Shown: positions 50,381 to 60,083, counted from the stretch's first letter. The stretch is 64,000 bases of DNA from Thermococcus henrietii (GCF_900198835.1 NZ_LT900021.1:1860001-1924000); one strand, 5' to 3'. The notes: generated by a model from the sequence alone, not told the origin. Numbers and translations: made by a program.

Positions 50381-50695
50381 CTTAATCACCTGGATAAATT
50401 GTCCATATCTGTGAAAGCCGTTAAGTCCCTATAACAGTTCCCGTTGGACAAGTGGTCGTATTGACTGGTAACTTGCGATACTTGTGGACAAACGACAACT
50501 GGATAAAAAATCCAGAGAAGAACGACGAACAAGATGACGGAGACAGTTACCCACCCAAACAAATTCGACGATGAATCGTCGCTTGTCCAAAAGATTATTG
50601 ACGATTTTAGCGAAATTTCCCCAGGTTCTGGATTCCGGGATTGAGATACCATACGTTTTTAACCCGTCCTGCCAACCGAAGGGCGGTGATGTGAA
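50381..50695. promoter_or_regulatory. nrdD/TPR intergenic region with TTGTCCA boxes and a palindrome
   Basis: This 315-base gap separates two divergent genes. TTGTCCA or its inverse occurs at 50399-50405, 50445-50451, 50485-50491 and 50583-50589. The first two are inverted relative to each other and flank a minus-strand TATA-like TGTTATAGGG near 50421-50430, the likely nrdD promoter. A perfect palindrome, CTGGATAAAAAATCCAG, lies at 50499-50515. On the plus strand CGTTTTTAACC (50654-50664) is the likely promoter of the TPR gene. A regulator of deoxynucleotide synthesis is possible but unproven. Confidence 0.45.
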
Positions 50696-51718
50696 ATGGA
50701 CATCAAGAAAGAGTGGGAAAAAGCTTTGAGCGAGAAGGACTGTGAGAAACTGCTCGAGCTCTTTGACGATTACATCGACTCGATAGAGACCGAGGAAGAG
50801 CTCAGGGAAGAGCTCAAGAGGCTCGGAGAGGTTGCCGTTCAGTGCGACGACCCCTACGACCTGCTCCACGAGATTGGACACGTTTACGCTCACCTCGACG
50901 ACGTCGAGAGCGCGATAGAGCTCCACAAGCGGGTCGTTGAGAGGAAGAAGGACGACCCCGAGGAGTACGCGACGGCGCTCTACTATCTCGCCGATGCCTA
51001 CGAGCACTTCGGAATGCCGGAGAAGGCGATAGAGACGTACCAGAAACTCCTTGAGCACGAGGAGAACGTCCTGAAGAACGACAGGGAGATAGCGCTGACT
51101 TTAGCGAACCTCGCGGTGAACTACGACGAGCTCGGCGAAACGGAGAAGGCCATAGAGCTGATGGAGCGTGCGAGAGAAATATTCGAGCGCATAAACGACG
51201 AAAAGAACAGGCTCATAAGCCTCCTCGACTTGGCACACTTCCACTACGAGCTCGGGGACTACGACACCGCCGAGGCGCTGATTAAGGAAGTCTTAAGGAA
51301 CCCGCACGACGACGAGATTGAGATAAACGCCAAGCTTGTCGAGGCCGAGATTCACGCTGGCAGGGAAGACTACGACAAAGCCTTCAAGGCCCTCCGCGAG
51401 GCCCTGCTCAAGGCAATCAACGTGAGCGACGATATATTTGGCGTCGTCTTCGACACGCTGGTTGACTTCATCGAGGGGCTGTTCAACGAGAACGCCTACG
51501 ACACGATAGCGAGGAACATGGAGGCCTTTGCCGAGCTCTTCGAGGACGACACAAGGCATTTCTTCAGGGCGATAGCAGAGCTGGCGCGCTGGCGCGCCGG
51601 AGACGAAGAAGCAAAGAAGCGCTTCGACGAGCTTTACGCGAAGGTGGAAAACGAGGAGCTCCGCTCGATACTCAACGAGTGGAAGAGGCCGAAGCTGAGC
51701 CTGAGTTTGGGGCTTTAA
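50696..51718 (+). CDS. Tetratricopeptide repeat protein
   Basis: This 340-residue acidic, wholly helical protein has at least four TPR units. Clear ones are YYLADAYEHFGMPEKAIETYQK (about 95-115), ANLAVNYDELGETEKAIELMERA and LDLAHFHYELGDYDTAEALIKE. Such repeats form a solenoid for protein-protein contacts, probably in the cytoplasm. The ATG follows GGGCGGTGATGTGAA. The binding partner is unknown. Its stop overlaps the stop of a broken convergent DUF2283 gene. Confidence 0.88.
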   Translation: MDIKKEWEKALSEKDCEKLLELFDDYIDSIETEEELREELKRLGEVAVQCDDPYDLLHEIGHVYAHLDDVESAIELHKRVVERKKDDPEEYATALYYLADAYEHFGMPEKAIETYQKLLEHEENVLKNDREIALTLANLAVNYDELGETEKAIELMERAREIFERINDEKNRLISLLDLAHFHYELGDYDTAEALIKEVLRNPHDDEIEINAKLVEAEIHAGREDYDKAFKALREALLKAINVSDDIFGVVFDTLVDFIEGLFNENAYDTIARNMEAFAELFEDDTRHFFRAIAELARWRAGDEEAKKRFDELYAKVENEELRSILNEWKRPKLSLSLGL

Positions 51719-51938
51719 GTTTTTGCCTCTTCTTTCAATCCCTTTGTATAACGCTCTATCTCAAGGAGACTCCTCCGAATTACGTTCTCGCCGGCGTTCA
51801 AAATCTCCATCCCGATTACGTTTCCCTGCTCATCGTACTCGAACCAGATGTCCTCATCTACCTCATCGGTATCCGCTACAGGACTCTCCTTGAGGAGAAT
51901 GTAGAGAATATCGGCCTTGGGTCATATCTAATCTTCAT
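51715..51938 (-). pseudogene. DUF2283-type small gene with a one-base frameshift
   Basis: On the minus strand an ATG at 51938 reads MKIRYDP and then, with one base missing, ADILYILLKESPVADTDEVD and onward through WFEYDEQGNVIGMEILNA to a stop at 51715. This is the full length and pattern of DUF2283, small proteins often found near toxin-antitoxin genes. The break fits loss of one A from CCAAAGG, so the Lys or Glu before ADI is gone. Apart from that single base the gene looks intact, so a sequencing error is a real alternative to decay. Confidence 0.7.
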
Positions 51939-51995
51939 AACGAGCAAATCACAAAAAGAGCTCAAAAATGTTACTCAATAAGAAATAGAGGGAAT

Positions 51996-52271
51996 TCAAA
52001 TCCTCGAAACGGTCTCGACCTCGGCGCTCTCGACGTTCTCGACGTTCCTAAAGGCCTCAAGGACCTGGTCGAGGTCGTAGCCCTCCTCGTCCTTAGCCAG
52101 GACGTAGAACTTGAGGGCGACGAGACCGAACGCTATGGGCTCACGCTCGACCTTGGCGAGGCCGAACCTTTCGGGAAGAGCCTCCTTGAGCTTGGCCTCG
52201 AGCTCGTCGAGGTTGACCTCGGGGTCGGTTGGCATGACCTTAACAACCGCAACCATGTTGTAGTCGCTCAT
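51996..52271 (-). CDS. Translation elongation factor aEF-1 beta
   Basis: This 91-residue nucleotide exchange factor recharges aEF-1 alpha with GTP. It shows VVKVMPTDPEVNLDELEAKLKE and AFGLVALKFYVLAKDEEG, the compact alpha-beta sandwich of the archaeal protein. The ATG at 52271 (MSDYN) follows AGGAGGTGAAGAAG; a GTG nine bases upstream overlaps that site. It is preceded 17 bases upstream by a small zinc-ribbon gene, a pairing that looks like a small operon. Confidence 0.95.
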   Translation of the reverse strand: MSDYNMVAVVKVMPTDPEVNLDELEAKLKEALPERFGLAKVEREPIAFGLVALKFYVLAKDEEGYDLDQVLEAFRNVENVESAEVETVSRI

Positions 52272-52288
52272 CTTCTTCACCTCCTAAT

Positions 52289-52474
52289 TCACGGCCCCTC
52301 CCATCCGCACTTGGGGCACTTGTAGGGAACGCTAAGGACCCTGCAGGATTCGCAGCGCCAGATGATAGCTTCGCCGCAGTTCGGGCAGACGAAGTGAGTG
52401 GCGTGCTCCCTTGGGGTTATCTCCTTTCCGCATGAGGTGCATACGGGTATCTCGAACTTCATTTCCTCAGCCAC
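52289..52474 (-). CDS. Small zinc-ribbon protein
   Basis: This 61-residue protein has four CxxC knuckles (CTSCGKE, CPNCGEA, CESC and CPKCGWEG), enough for two zinc ribbons. The GTG at 52474 lies six bases after the GGTG of GGAGGTGTTTGCA; a longer reading from 52603 has no ribosome site and poor composition. The family is widespread in euryarchaea next to aEF-1 beta and is presumed to act in translation or RNA handling. The exact role is unknown. Confidence 0.88.
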   Translation of the reverse strand: MAEEMKFEIPVCTSCGKEITPREHATHFVCPNCGEAIIWRCESCRVLSVPYKCPKCGWEGP

Positions 52475-52614
52475 TGCAAACACCTCCAAGAAAGGTGGTT
52501 TTAACCTCTGGTGAGCGTTGCCAGACTGATTTATAAGCTTTTCCCATTGAAATGCCGTTTGAACCGTGGAACTTAGAAAATTATTTAAGTAACGACGTAG
52601 CACAAAAATGTTTG

Positions 52615-52977
52615 ATGAAGATTGTTAAAGTACCCTCCGATGACAAAGTCGGTGTCATAAACGTCGGCGCACCACCGGAGGTCGAGCTCGACATCGACGT
52701 CAAGCCCCGGAAGGGAGAACTCGTCGTCTGGGTAACGAACCCAAACACCTTCAAGGTCGAGACGGACAACGAGATTGAGCTCTACGAGTACGTCGGTTTC
52801 TGGCAGAGGCTTGACCCGGGGATAGTGTTTCTAAACCGCAAAATCGTCCTAATCCCCGGTGAAACGATAGAGCAGAAGTTACCAGTGGAGCTCCCGCCGG
52901 GGAGATACAAGGTCGTCAAAGTGGCCTACGTGAATGGTGCCAAGGTCAGGGTCGAAAAGGAGTTTACGGTCCGCTGA
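52615..52977 (+). CDS. Small beta-rich protein of unknown function
   Basis: This 120-residue protein has alternating hydrophobic strands ([38 protein letters not shown] and [22 protein letters not shown]), suggesting an immunoglobulin-like sandwich similar to BsuPI-type inhibitors. That resemblance is loose. There is no signal peptide. The ATG at 52615 is about 35 bases after TTATTTAAG, so the leader is very short, and an upstream in-frame start at 52552 lies before the TATA box. The end overlaps the convergent XPD gene by 14 bases. Confidence 0.65.
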   Translation: MKIVKVPSDDKVGVINVGAPPEVELDIDVKPRKGELVVWVTNPNTFKVETDNEIELYEYVGFWQRLDPGIVFLNRKIVLIPGETIEQKLPVELPPGRYKVVKVAYVNGAKVRVEKEFTVR

Positions 52978-54886
52978 GCCAGAAGCGTTTCAGGTACAGC
53001 CGCATCCTCGCCAGGTCAACGGGCCTCATGGTTTCCACCATCCAGTCCGGGAAGTCCTTCCTGACGTTCCTCCAGAGGACGCGGTAGTCGAGGATTATTA
53101 TCGAGCCCTTCTCCTCCGCAGAGCGGTGAACCCTGCCCGCTGCCTGAACCAGTTTCCTGTGGGCCGGCAGGTAGTAGCCGTAGTAGCGGCCCTTCCCCGG
53201 GAACTTCCGCTCGAAGTACCTTATCTGGGCCTGAACGCGCGGAGTTGGCCTCGCGTAGGGAATCCCGACCAGGATAACCCCGTTCATCTCATCACCGCTG
53301 TAATCCTGTCCCTCGCTGTTCCTCCCGCCCATGACGCCGAGCAGAACCGCCCCGTTGCCCCTCGCGTGGGCTTTAAACGAGGCAACCATCGCGTCGTTCT
53401 CGGCAGAGCTTACTCCCTGCCTCTCGATGAATATCGCCTTTCCCGTTCCCTCAAGCCGAACCTCAAGGTTGGCCGAGAGGAGGCCCTGGAGAACCTCATA
53501 GGAGGCCGTAAAAACGCCAACGTTCTTGGGAATTAGCTTAACGGCCTCGACGATATAATCGACCATCTTCCTGTAAACCTGGAGCGAGCGCTCCTCACCG
53601 CGCGTCGATACATCTTTGGCGACCAGAACCTGCGCGTTTTCGCGCTTTACCATCCTCGGAAACTTCTTCAGCCTGGCATTCTCGATGCCCATGACGTCGC
53701 GGAAGGCCTCGAGCGGGGTGAGCGTTCCTGAGATGAAGAAGGCGCTGTGAACTTCCCTGAGAAAGGTCAACGCCTTCGACGGGTCCAGGGCAACAAGCTC
53801 AAGGCTCAAACCCTTCTCCCTGCTGAGCAGGAAGAGGTAGTCCTCCCTTCCGATTAGCGAGAACCAGAGGAGCAGGAACTCGCCAACGCGACCGATGTAG
53901 CTCCTTGGAGGTTTGCCCTTCTCTATCCTGTCCTCCCTTATCGCCTCGCCGATTGAGACCATCTCGTTGAGGGTCTTTACCAGCCAGCGCTCGCTTATCC
54001 CGAGGGTTCTCATGAGGTGAACGAAGACCAGCTCCGGCTGAATCGGCGTTTCCTGAATTTCCCTGTCGGCGAGCTTCTCGCGGAAGAGCAACTCAAGGCC
54101 CCTGCCGAGTATGCTCAGAAAGTTGGCTATCTCGTTCTCTTTGTACTCGTCGGCCTCCTTAATGGCCCTGTTGATTGTATGAATGCTCAGCCTGTCGCTC
54201 AAAGCCGAGATGGCCTGGTCCGGCAGATTGTGGGCCTCGTCGAAGACGATTATCAGGTCCGAATAATCCACGCCGAGTGAGCTTATCAGGCTCTCCCTTA
54301 TGCTGGGGCTTATCGCGTAGAGGTAGCTGGCGACGATGACGTCTGCCTTCTCGGCTATCTTCCTCGTCAGGTCGTAGGGGCAGAGCTCGAGCGTCTCCGC
54401 GTAGCTCAGGATTTCAGAGGGGTGGGACGGACTCTCGAGGAAGAAGTTGACCAGCTCGTTGAACTCGGCCTTTTTCTTCTTCTCGTTCTCGTAGAAGGGG
54501 CACTTTCCAAGCTTCTTCAGGTTCTTGCAGACCACCATGGCTGTGTAGGCGTCGCTCGTGAACTGGGTGAGGTAGTTGTGGAGGCACAGCTCCTTCCTGC
54601 TCCTGAGCTCAACCCCGGAAACCCTCGCCTTCCGGTTTATCGCCTTGAGCTCCTCTATAACTCTGTCCATCTGCCTGTGCGTTCGGGCTAAGTAGAGAAC
54701 CTTGAGGCCGAGTTCCTCGGCAACTGGAAGAACGCCGGCCAGAACGCTCACGGTCTTACCGAAGCCTGTAGGTGCCTCGACTATGGCGTTCTCTCCCCTC
54801 TCGGCAGTTTCGCGCACGAGCTCGATGAACTCCGCCTGATTGGGCCTGAGGGTGTCGTAGGGAAAGTACTGGAGGTCTGGTTGCAT
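52964..54886 (-). CDS. XPD/Rad3-like FeS DNA helicase
   Basis: This 640-residue superfamily 2 helicase has Walker A APTGFGKTVS near residue 42, DEAH in VFDEAHNLPDQA and a C-terminal QAAGRVHRS motif VI. Four cysteines between motifs Ia and II (in KELCLHN, MVVCKNL, GKCPFY and LELCPYD) form the 4Fe-4S cluster typical of XPD. It unwinds DNA 5'-3'; roles in repair are assumed by homology. The ATG at 54886 lies about 25 bases after a minus-strand GGTTAAAAGC, so the transcript may be leaderless. An upstream start at 54970 would cross the promoter. Confidence 0.94.
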   Translation of the reverse strand: MQPDLQYFPYDTLRPNQAEFIELVRETAERGENAIVEAPTGFGKTVSVLAGVLPVAEELGLKVLYLARTHRQMDRVIEELKAINRKARVSGVELRSRKELCLHNYLTQFTSDAYTAMVVCKNLKKLGKCPFYENEKKKKAEFNELVNFFLESPSHPSEILSYAETLELCPYDLTRKIAEKADVIVASYLYAISPSIRESLISSLGVDYSDLIIVFDEAHNLPDQAISALSDRLSIHTINRAIKEADEYKENEIANFLSILGRGLELLFREKLADREIQETPIQPELVFVHLMRTLGISERWLVKTLNEMVSIGEAIREDRIEKGKPPRSYIGRVGEFLLLWFSLIGREDYLFLLSREKGLSLELVALDPSKALTFLREVHSAFFISGTLTPLEAFRDVMGIENARLKKFPRMVKRENAQVLVAKDVSTRGEERSLQVYRKMVDYIVEAVKLIPKNVGVFTASYEVLQGLLSANLEVRLEGTGKAIFIERQGVSSAENDAMVASFKAHARGNGAVLLGVMGGRNSEGQDYSGDEMNGVILVGIPYARPTPRVQAQIRYFERKFPGKGRYYGYYLPAHRKLVQAAGRVHRSAEEKGSIIILDYRVLWRNVRKDFPDWMVETMRPVDLARMRLYLKRFWLSGP

Positions 54887-54932
54887 GGGAAGAGTTTTTA
54901 ACGGGTCGCTTTTAACCTTTCCCGTGGTGAAG

Positions 54933-55190
54933 ATGGAAGAGCGAGAGAAGAAGCTGGTCGAATACAGCATCGAGGCGGTTATTATAGCGTGGCTCGGCTA
55001 CCTGTTCCTCTACCAGAACTACTTGCTCCACGAATGGCACCGCGGGCTCCCACTGCCGAGCAAATGGCCCTTCGCCTTAGGGGGGATAGCAATCGGATTG
55101 GCCTTTCTGGTCTACGAGCTGTGGAAGCTTGAGAAGAGGTCACCGACGGAGAACACTGAGGAAGTACTCTCCCCCGAGCTCGAGGCCTGA
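54933..55190 (+). CDS. Small two-helix membrane protein
   Basis: This 85-residue protein has two hydrophobic segments (VIIAWLGYLFLYQNYLL and FALGGIAIGLAFLVYEL) joined by a short loop, and charged ends. The ATG at 54933 follows GTGGTGAAG, and a TATA-like CTTTTAACC lies at 54909-54917. I do not recognise the family. The last 51 bases overlap the convergent gene at 55140. Confidence 0.7.
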   Translation: MEEREKKLVEYSIEAVIIAWLGYLFLYQNYLLHEWHRGLPLPSKWPFALGGIAIGLAFLVYELWKLEKRSPTENTEEVLSPELEA

Positions 55191-55841
55191 GAAGTCATCT
55201 TCACCGACGCCAAGCAGGGGCTTGTTAACTTCGACTATCGCGCTTCCACCCGAGCTCTCGTGCTCGATGCTTTTCACCACGTCGTTCTCGACGGTTATCC
55301 TGAACTCCTCGCCGTTGCCCTTTCCGCAGAGGGAGAACGTCCCGTTCCCGAGGCTGAAGCGGAGGTACCTGAGAAGGTGGGGAAGGTCATCAGATGCCAT
55401 GTCCTTTGTATAAAACGCCCCCTCCCCCGTCGGAAGGATTTTTCCGACGATTCTTCGGTAGCTTTCCGAGAAACGACAGACCGCCAGAGCGAAGCCGTTG
55501 ACGAGGGCTTCCAGCTTTCGGCCGAGAAAGCGCTCGACGAGGTCGGCGGAGGCCCTCGACAGGAGGACATCCCCGTCAACGCTTGCCGAGAGAATCAGTA
55601 GTCCCTTCGGGCCCTTCATCACGTAGGTGGCCGTTGAATCTGCAAATGCCACGTTCATTCGGCCGGAGAACTCAAATTTAAATAATCTTCTCCTGATTCG
55701 TATTTGAACGTCGAACGGCTCTTCTCCCGATACCTCGGCCTCGAAGGGCAGGGACTTGAAGAGTTCCCTCGGCTTCGATGTCACCCACCTAACGGCCTCC
55801 CAGTCCGCCGAGAAAGGCATCTCTGCCGTCCTTGATTCCAT
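55140..55841 (-). CDS. Cytoplasmic protein of unknown function
   Basis: This 233-residue protein has no membrane segment. The N-terminal pattern FSADWEAVRWVTSKPRELF followed by alternating strands recalls START/SRPBCC-type lipid-binding folds, but that is a weak resemblance. The ATG at 55841 lies seven bases after GGTG. It overlaps the convergent small membrane-protein gene by 51 bases. The function cannot be assigned. Confidence 0.65.
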   Translation of the reverse strand: MESRTAEMPFSADWEAVRWVTSKPRELFKSLPFEAEVSGEEPFDVQIRIRRRLFKFEFSGRMNVAFADSTATYVMKGPKGLLILSASVDGDVLLSRASADLVERFLGRKLEALVNGFALAVCRFSESYRRIVGKILPTGEGAFYTKDMASDDLPHLLRYLRFSLGNGTFSLCGKGNGEEFRITVENDVVKSIEHESSGGSAIVEVNKPLLGVGEDDFSGLELGGEYFLSVLRR

Positions 55842-55906
55842 CGCTGGACACCCTTGAGCAGTGCTGGAGAAAATTTGAAGGGAGGCTTATAAAATTTAAG
55901 GGAGAA

Positions 55907-56965
<1,059 letters not shown>

Positions 56966-56989
56966 TTAGATAGTCATCGTAATGAGCTT

Positions 56990-58345
56990 TTAAGGGTTTA
57001 GGTGGGTGAGCAGTTCCTCAACCGTTACGCAGTCCTCGCACCTGCGCCGGAAGCCCCTCGCGATCAGCAGGTAATTCCTCTCACCTTTCCACGGGGCCAA
57101 GCTGGCCTTGGCAATTAACCTGCCAAGCTCCCTCGGACCGTCGAGGGATGTTCCCCACTTGGTCTCTATGAAAGTTGCCCTCCTCTCGGCCCTGTTGATT
57201 GCCACGAGGTCAATCTCGTAGTTTCTTCCCCACTGGGGGCCGAGCTCGTCGAAGGTCAGAAACTCTCCGTTCAAATCCCACAGGACGTCGGCAACCGCCC
57301 TTTCGAAGGCCCTTCCAAGGAACGAGGTCAGGTTTTCATCGAGAAAGCGTTCGAAGGAACCGATGTCGCCGGCTTCAATGTTCTTGAGCTGGGGTTCAAT
57401 CATGCTGAACCAGAAGTTGAGGAAGTTGTCCCGTATTACGTATCTCGAGCGCCTGCCTCCCAGCACCGGAACCTCGCGGGCAACGATGCCGTAGTAGCCG
57501 ATGAGGGAGTCGAGGTACTTCGAGAGGCTACCCGGTTTTGTCCCGAGAACGTTTGCAATCTCCACGAGCCGGTTCTTTCCGCTCGCTATCGCCCGAAGTA
57601 TCGAGTAATAGGTCCTGTACGCCCGTCCGAACTCGTCCATTAGAAGGCCTTCGCCCTCCGAAACAAGGAACGTGGAGTACCGAACCGCCTCAAGGAGGAG
57701 CCCCCGAAGGGTCTTCTTTCCGAGGAGCTCAACGAGCTCGTAATATTTTGGGACCCCTCCGAAGACCGAGTAGAACGCCAGCTTCTCCCCAGAATCCTCA
57801 ACGCCGAGGTCGTCGAGCATCTGGAAAACGTGGCGCGGTCGAAGGGGCTTCAATTCCATGAAAACGGTGCTTCTCCCGTAGAGGGGCGCCTTCCTCGATG
57901 CAAAGAGGCGCTTCATCATGCCGATGTACGAACCGGAAATCACCATGAGTAACGGCTTGGACTCGTTACGGTCTACGAACCTCTGGAGGTCAAAGGCCAT
58001 CGCAGGGTTCACCCTGAGAACGTTCTGGAATTCGTCGAAGAAGACCGCCCTCACATCGAGGCGCTCTAAATATTTCAGGAACTCTCCAAAGTTCTCAAAC
58101 CTCGGCGAATAGCCAGTTAGTCGCTCGACTTCACTGGCAAAGTCTTCTATAAGGAGCTTTTCGCTTTTAACGCTGACGAACAGGTCCAGGAAGTCTATCC
58201 CCTCCCGCCTGAAGAACTCCCTCACGAGCCTCGTCTTTCCAACCCTTCTCCTGCCCGTGAGGACGACGAGGACGAGCCTTGAATCCGAAAGTGCGAGGGC
58301 TTTCCTCAACGTTTCCATCTCGCTGGCCCTGTCGTAGAACTTCAT
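56990..58345 (-). CDS. AAA+ ATPase with DUF234 nuclease-like domain (copy 2)
   Basis: This 451-residue protein has Walker A TGRRRVGKTRLV near residue 32, Walker B AVFFDEFQNV and a sensor SGSYIGMM. A winged-helix segment (VEIANVLGTKPGSLSKYL) precedes a C-terminal DUF234 domain of the PD-(D/E)xK superfamily. There EIDLVAI and FIETKW give an intact D and E-x-K triad, so it may be a real nuclease, unlike copies 1 and 3. The ATG lies seven bases after GGTG. Two overlapping palindromes cover the 5' leader. It is divergent from sfsA and shares a TATA region with it. Confidence 0.88.
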   Translation of the reverse strand: MKFYDRASEMETLRKALALSDSRLVLVVLTGRRRVGKTRLVREFFRREGIDFLDLFVSVKSEKLLIEDFASEVERLTGYSPRFENFGEFLKYLERLDVRAVFFDEFQNVLRVNPAMAFDLQRFVDRNESKPLLMVISGSYIGMMKRLFASRKAPLYGRSTVFMELKPLRPRHVFQMLDDLGVEDSGEKLAFYSVFGGVPKYYELVELLGKKTLRGLLLEAVRYSTFLVSEGEGLLMDEFGRAYRTYYSILRAIASGKNRLVEIANVLGTKPGSLSKYLDSLIGYYGIVAREVPVLGGRRSRYVIRDNFLNFWFSMIEPQLKNIEAGDIGSFERFLDENLTSFLGRAFERAVADVLWDLNGEFLTFDELGPQWGRNYEIDLVAINRAERRATFIETKWGTSLDGPRELGRLIAKASLAPWKGERNYLLIARGFRRRCEDCVTVEELLTHLNP

Positions 58346-58347
58346 TA

Positions 58348-58382
58348 TTATCCACCAACTGGATTATCCTGTTTCTGGATAA
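58348..58382 (-). promoter_or_regulatory. Two overlapping palindromes at the start of ATPase copy 2
   Basis: TTATCC-N7-GGATTA (58348-58366) and TTATCC-N7-GGATAA (58364-58382) overlap by three bases and are centred 16 bases apart. They fill the space between the ATG at 58345 and the minus-strand TATA-like GATATAAAC (58397-58405), so they lie over the transcription start and leader. This fits an autoregulatory operator. The sequence differs from the sites at the other two ATPases. Confidence 0.55.
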
Positions 58383-58428
58383 AAATGTAGCGGTCAAAGT
58401 TTATATCCCACCCCTCAAAGAGTGAAGC

Positions 58429-59139
58429 ATGAAGGAAGTCCTGCTGAAGCTCAACGTGGTTCCCTGCAAGTTCGTGGAGAGGCTCAACCGCTTCGTTGCT
58501 CTGGTCGAGGTGAACGGCGAAATCAGAAAGGCCCTTCTCACCAACACCGGTCGCCTGGAGGAGTTTATGATTCCGGGACGAAAGGTCTTCTGCACGCCTA
58601 AGAGCGGGGGAAAGACAGACTTCGTTCTAATAGCCTTCGAGGATTTAGGGGGGAAGGGAGCGATAGTGGACACGAGGACTCAGGCGAAGGCCTTTGAAAG
58701 GGCGGTTGAGCTCGGCCTCGTCCCCTGGCTGAAGGACTGCTCGATAAAGCGGAAGGAAGTTCGCGTTGGCAACTCCCGCCTCGACTACCTCTTCGAGTGT
58801 CCCGGTGGAGAACTCTACGGCGAGATGAAGAGCGCCGTCCTGAGGGGAGGCGAGAGGGGCGAATACGCGATGTATCCCGACTGTCCGACTTTACGCGGAC
58901 AGAGGCATGTTAGGGAGCTAATCGAGCTCGCCAAAGCCGGAAAGGACGCGATAATCTTCTTCATCGGTGCGATGCCCGGCGTCGAGAAGTTCAGGCCCTA
59001 CGAGAAGGGCGACCCGGAACTCGCGAGACTTTTGAGGGAGGCGAAAAAGGCTGGAGTGCGAATTGAAGGCCTCTCGATTTCGCTCCTGCCCGACGGAAGG
59101 GTAATCCTCGAGAGGCCCAAGCTGAAGGTCGAGCTATGA
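58429..59139 (+). CDS. sfsA: SfsA family protein
   Basis: This 236-residue protein is an SfsA homologue. It shows a beta-rich N-terminal part with RFVALVEVNGEIRKALLTNTGRL, then SRLDYLFECPGGELYGEMKSAVL with the D, E and K of a restriction-like nuclease fold, and GAMPGVEKFRPYEKGDPEL. E. coli SfsA was named for maltose metabolism and binds DNA; the archaeal role is not established. The ATG follows GAGTGAAGC. It is divergent from the ATPase at 56990. Confidence 0.9.
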   Translation: MKEVLLKLNVVPCKFVERLNRFVALVEVNGEIRKALLTNTGRLEEFMIPGRKVFCTPKSGGKTDFVLIAFEDLGGKGAIVDTRTQAKAFERAVELGLVPWLKDCSIKRKEVRVGNSRLDYLFECPGGELYGEMKSAVLRGGERGEYAMYPDCPTLRGQRHVRELIELAKAGKDAIIFFIGAMPGVEKFRPYEKGDPELARLLREAKKAGVRIEGLSISLLPDGRVILERPKLKVEL

Positions 59140-59182
59140 GAACGGTTTTAAACCGGGGCGAGAATTATTGACGGTGGTGAGC

Positions 59183-60073
59183 ATGGCGATAGTTGACGTT
59201 AGGATTCTCGTTGAAGGGGCGAGCGACGTTGAGGTCGTCAGCAAGGCCCTGCAGGGGCTCGCGTTGGGGAGCGAGTACAACATCACAATCTCCGCCATAA
59301 TCCCGACGACCAACGTGGACATAGCCAAGAGTGCCGCGGCAGGCGCCGACCTTCTCATCATAGCGACCGACGCCGACCGCGTGGGAAGGGAGCTCGCGGA
59401 GAGACTCTTCAACGAGCTCGGCGAGATGGTCGGGCACATCGAGAGGATGAAGCTTCCCCTCGGCCACGACCTTGAGCACGTCGATGTGGAGCTCGTGAGG
59501 AAGGAACTGAAGAACACCCTCGTCAGGGCAGGACTGAAGAGCCTGCAGGTCCTTCCGGAGTACATGGAGCTCAGGAAACAGCTCCTCGACGTGAAGGGCA
59601 AGTACGACCAGCTCGCGAACGAGTACGAGAGCCTTTACAAGGAGCACGAGGAGCTCCAGAAGAAGTACGAGGAACTGCACGCCGAGTACGTCAGGCTGAG
59701 GAACGAGAACGAAGGCCTGAGAGAGCTCCTCGACAAGAAGAGCAGGCCGGTTAAGATTGAAGAAGCGTGGACAAACCTCTTCCCGGCCGAACCCGTTCCG
59801 GACGAGAGGATTTTTGCCATAGCGGTTGAGAAGCTCGGCCTTGCCGGAAAGGTCGTGGTCGGCCAGGGCTACGTATTCGCCGAGGAGAAGGAGCTCGTGG
59901 AGGAACTCATGAAGACCGTTTACCTGAGCCTCGCCATAAAGGAGGGCCTTGAGGAGAAAGCCGAGAGCGAGGAAACCGTTGAGCGGAAGGAGGAAAAGCC
60001 CGAACCCGGGGAGAAAGCCGGGGAAGAAATCGAAATCATCGAGGCAGAGCTCAAACCGGACGAACTGCTCTAA
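59183..60073 (+). CDS. Toprim-domain protein with coiled coil
   Basis: This 296-residue protein begins with a Toprim domain: ILVEGASDVEVVSKAL (the conserved Glu) and LLIIATDADRVGRELAERL (the DxD). A long coiled coil follows (about 135-195), and the protein ends in an acidic low-complexity tail. Toprim domains occur in primases, topoisomerases and nucleases; this stand-alone form is found in Thermococcales and has no assigned role known to me. The ATG at 59183 follows GGTGGTGAGC. The xerA gene follows after ten bases, so a role in DNA or chromosome handling is possible. Confidence 0.8.
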   Translation: MAIVDVRILVEGASDVEVVSKALQGLALGSEYNITISAIIPTTNVDIAKSAAAGADLLIIATDADRVGRELAERLFNELGEMVGHIERMKLPLGHDLEHVDVELVRKELKNTLVRAGLKSLQVLPEYMELRKQLLDVKGKYDQLANEYESLYKEHEELQKKYEELHAEYVRLRNENEGLRELLDKKSRPVKIEEAWTNLFPAEPVPDERIFAIAVEKLGLAGKVVVGQGYVFAEEKELVEELMKTVYLSLAIKEGLEEKAESEETVERKEEKPEPGEKAGEEIEIIEAELKPDELL

Positions 60074-60083
60074 GGGCTGAGCG

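Noticed and set aside
50386-50652. 88-codon minus-strand frame with one hydrophobic stretch upstream of nrdD
   Set aside because: No ribosome site, the nearest TATA box is too close to its ATG, and it would cover the nrdD promoter and its repeats.
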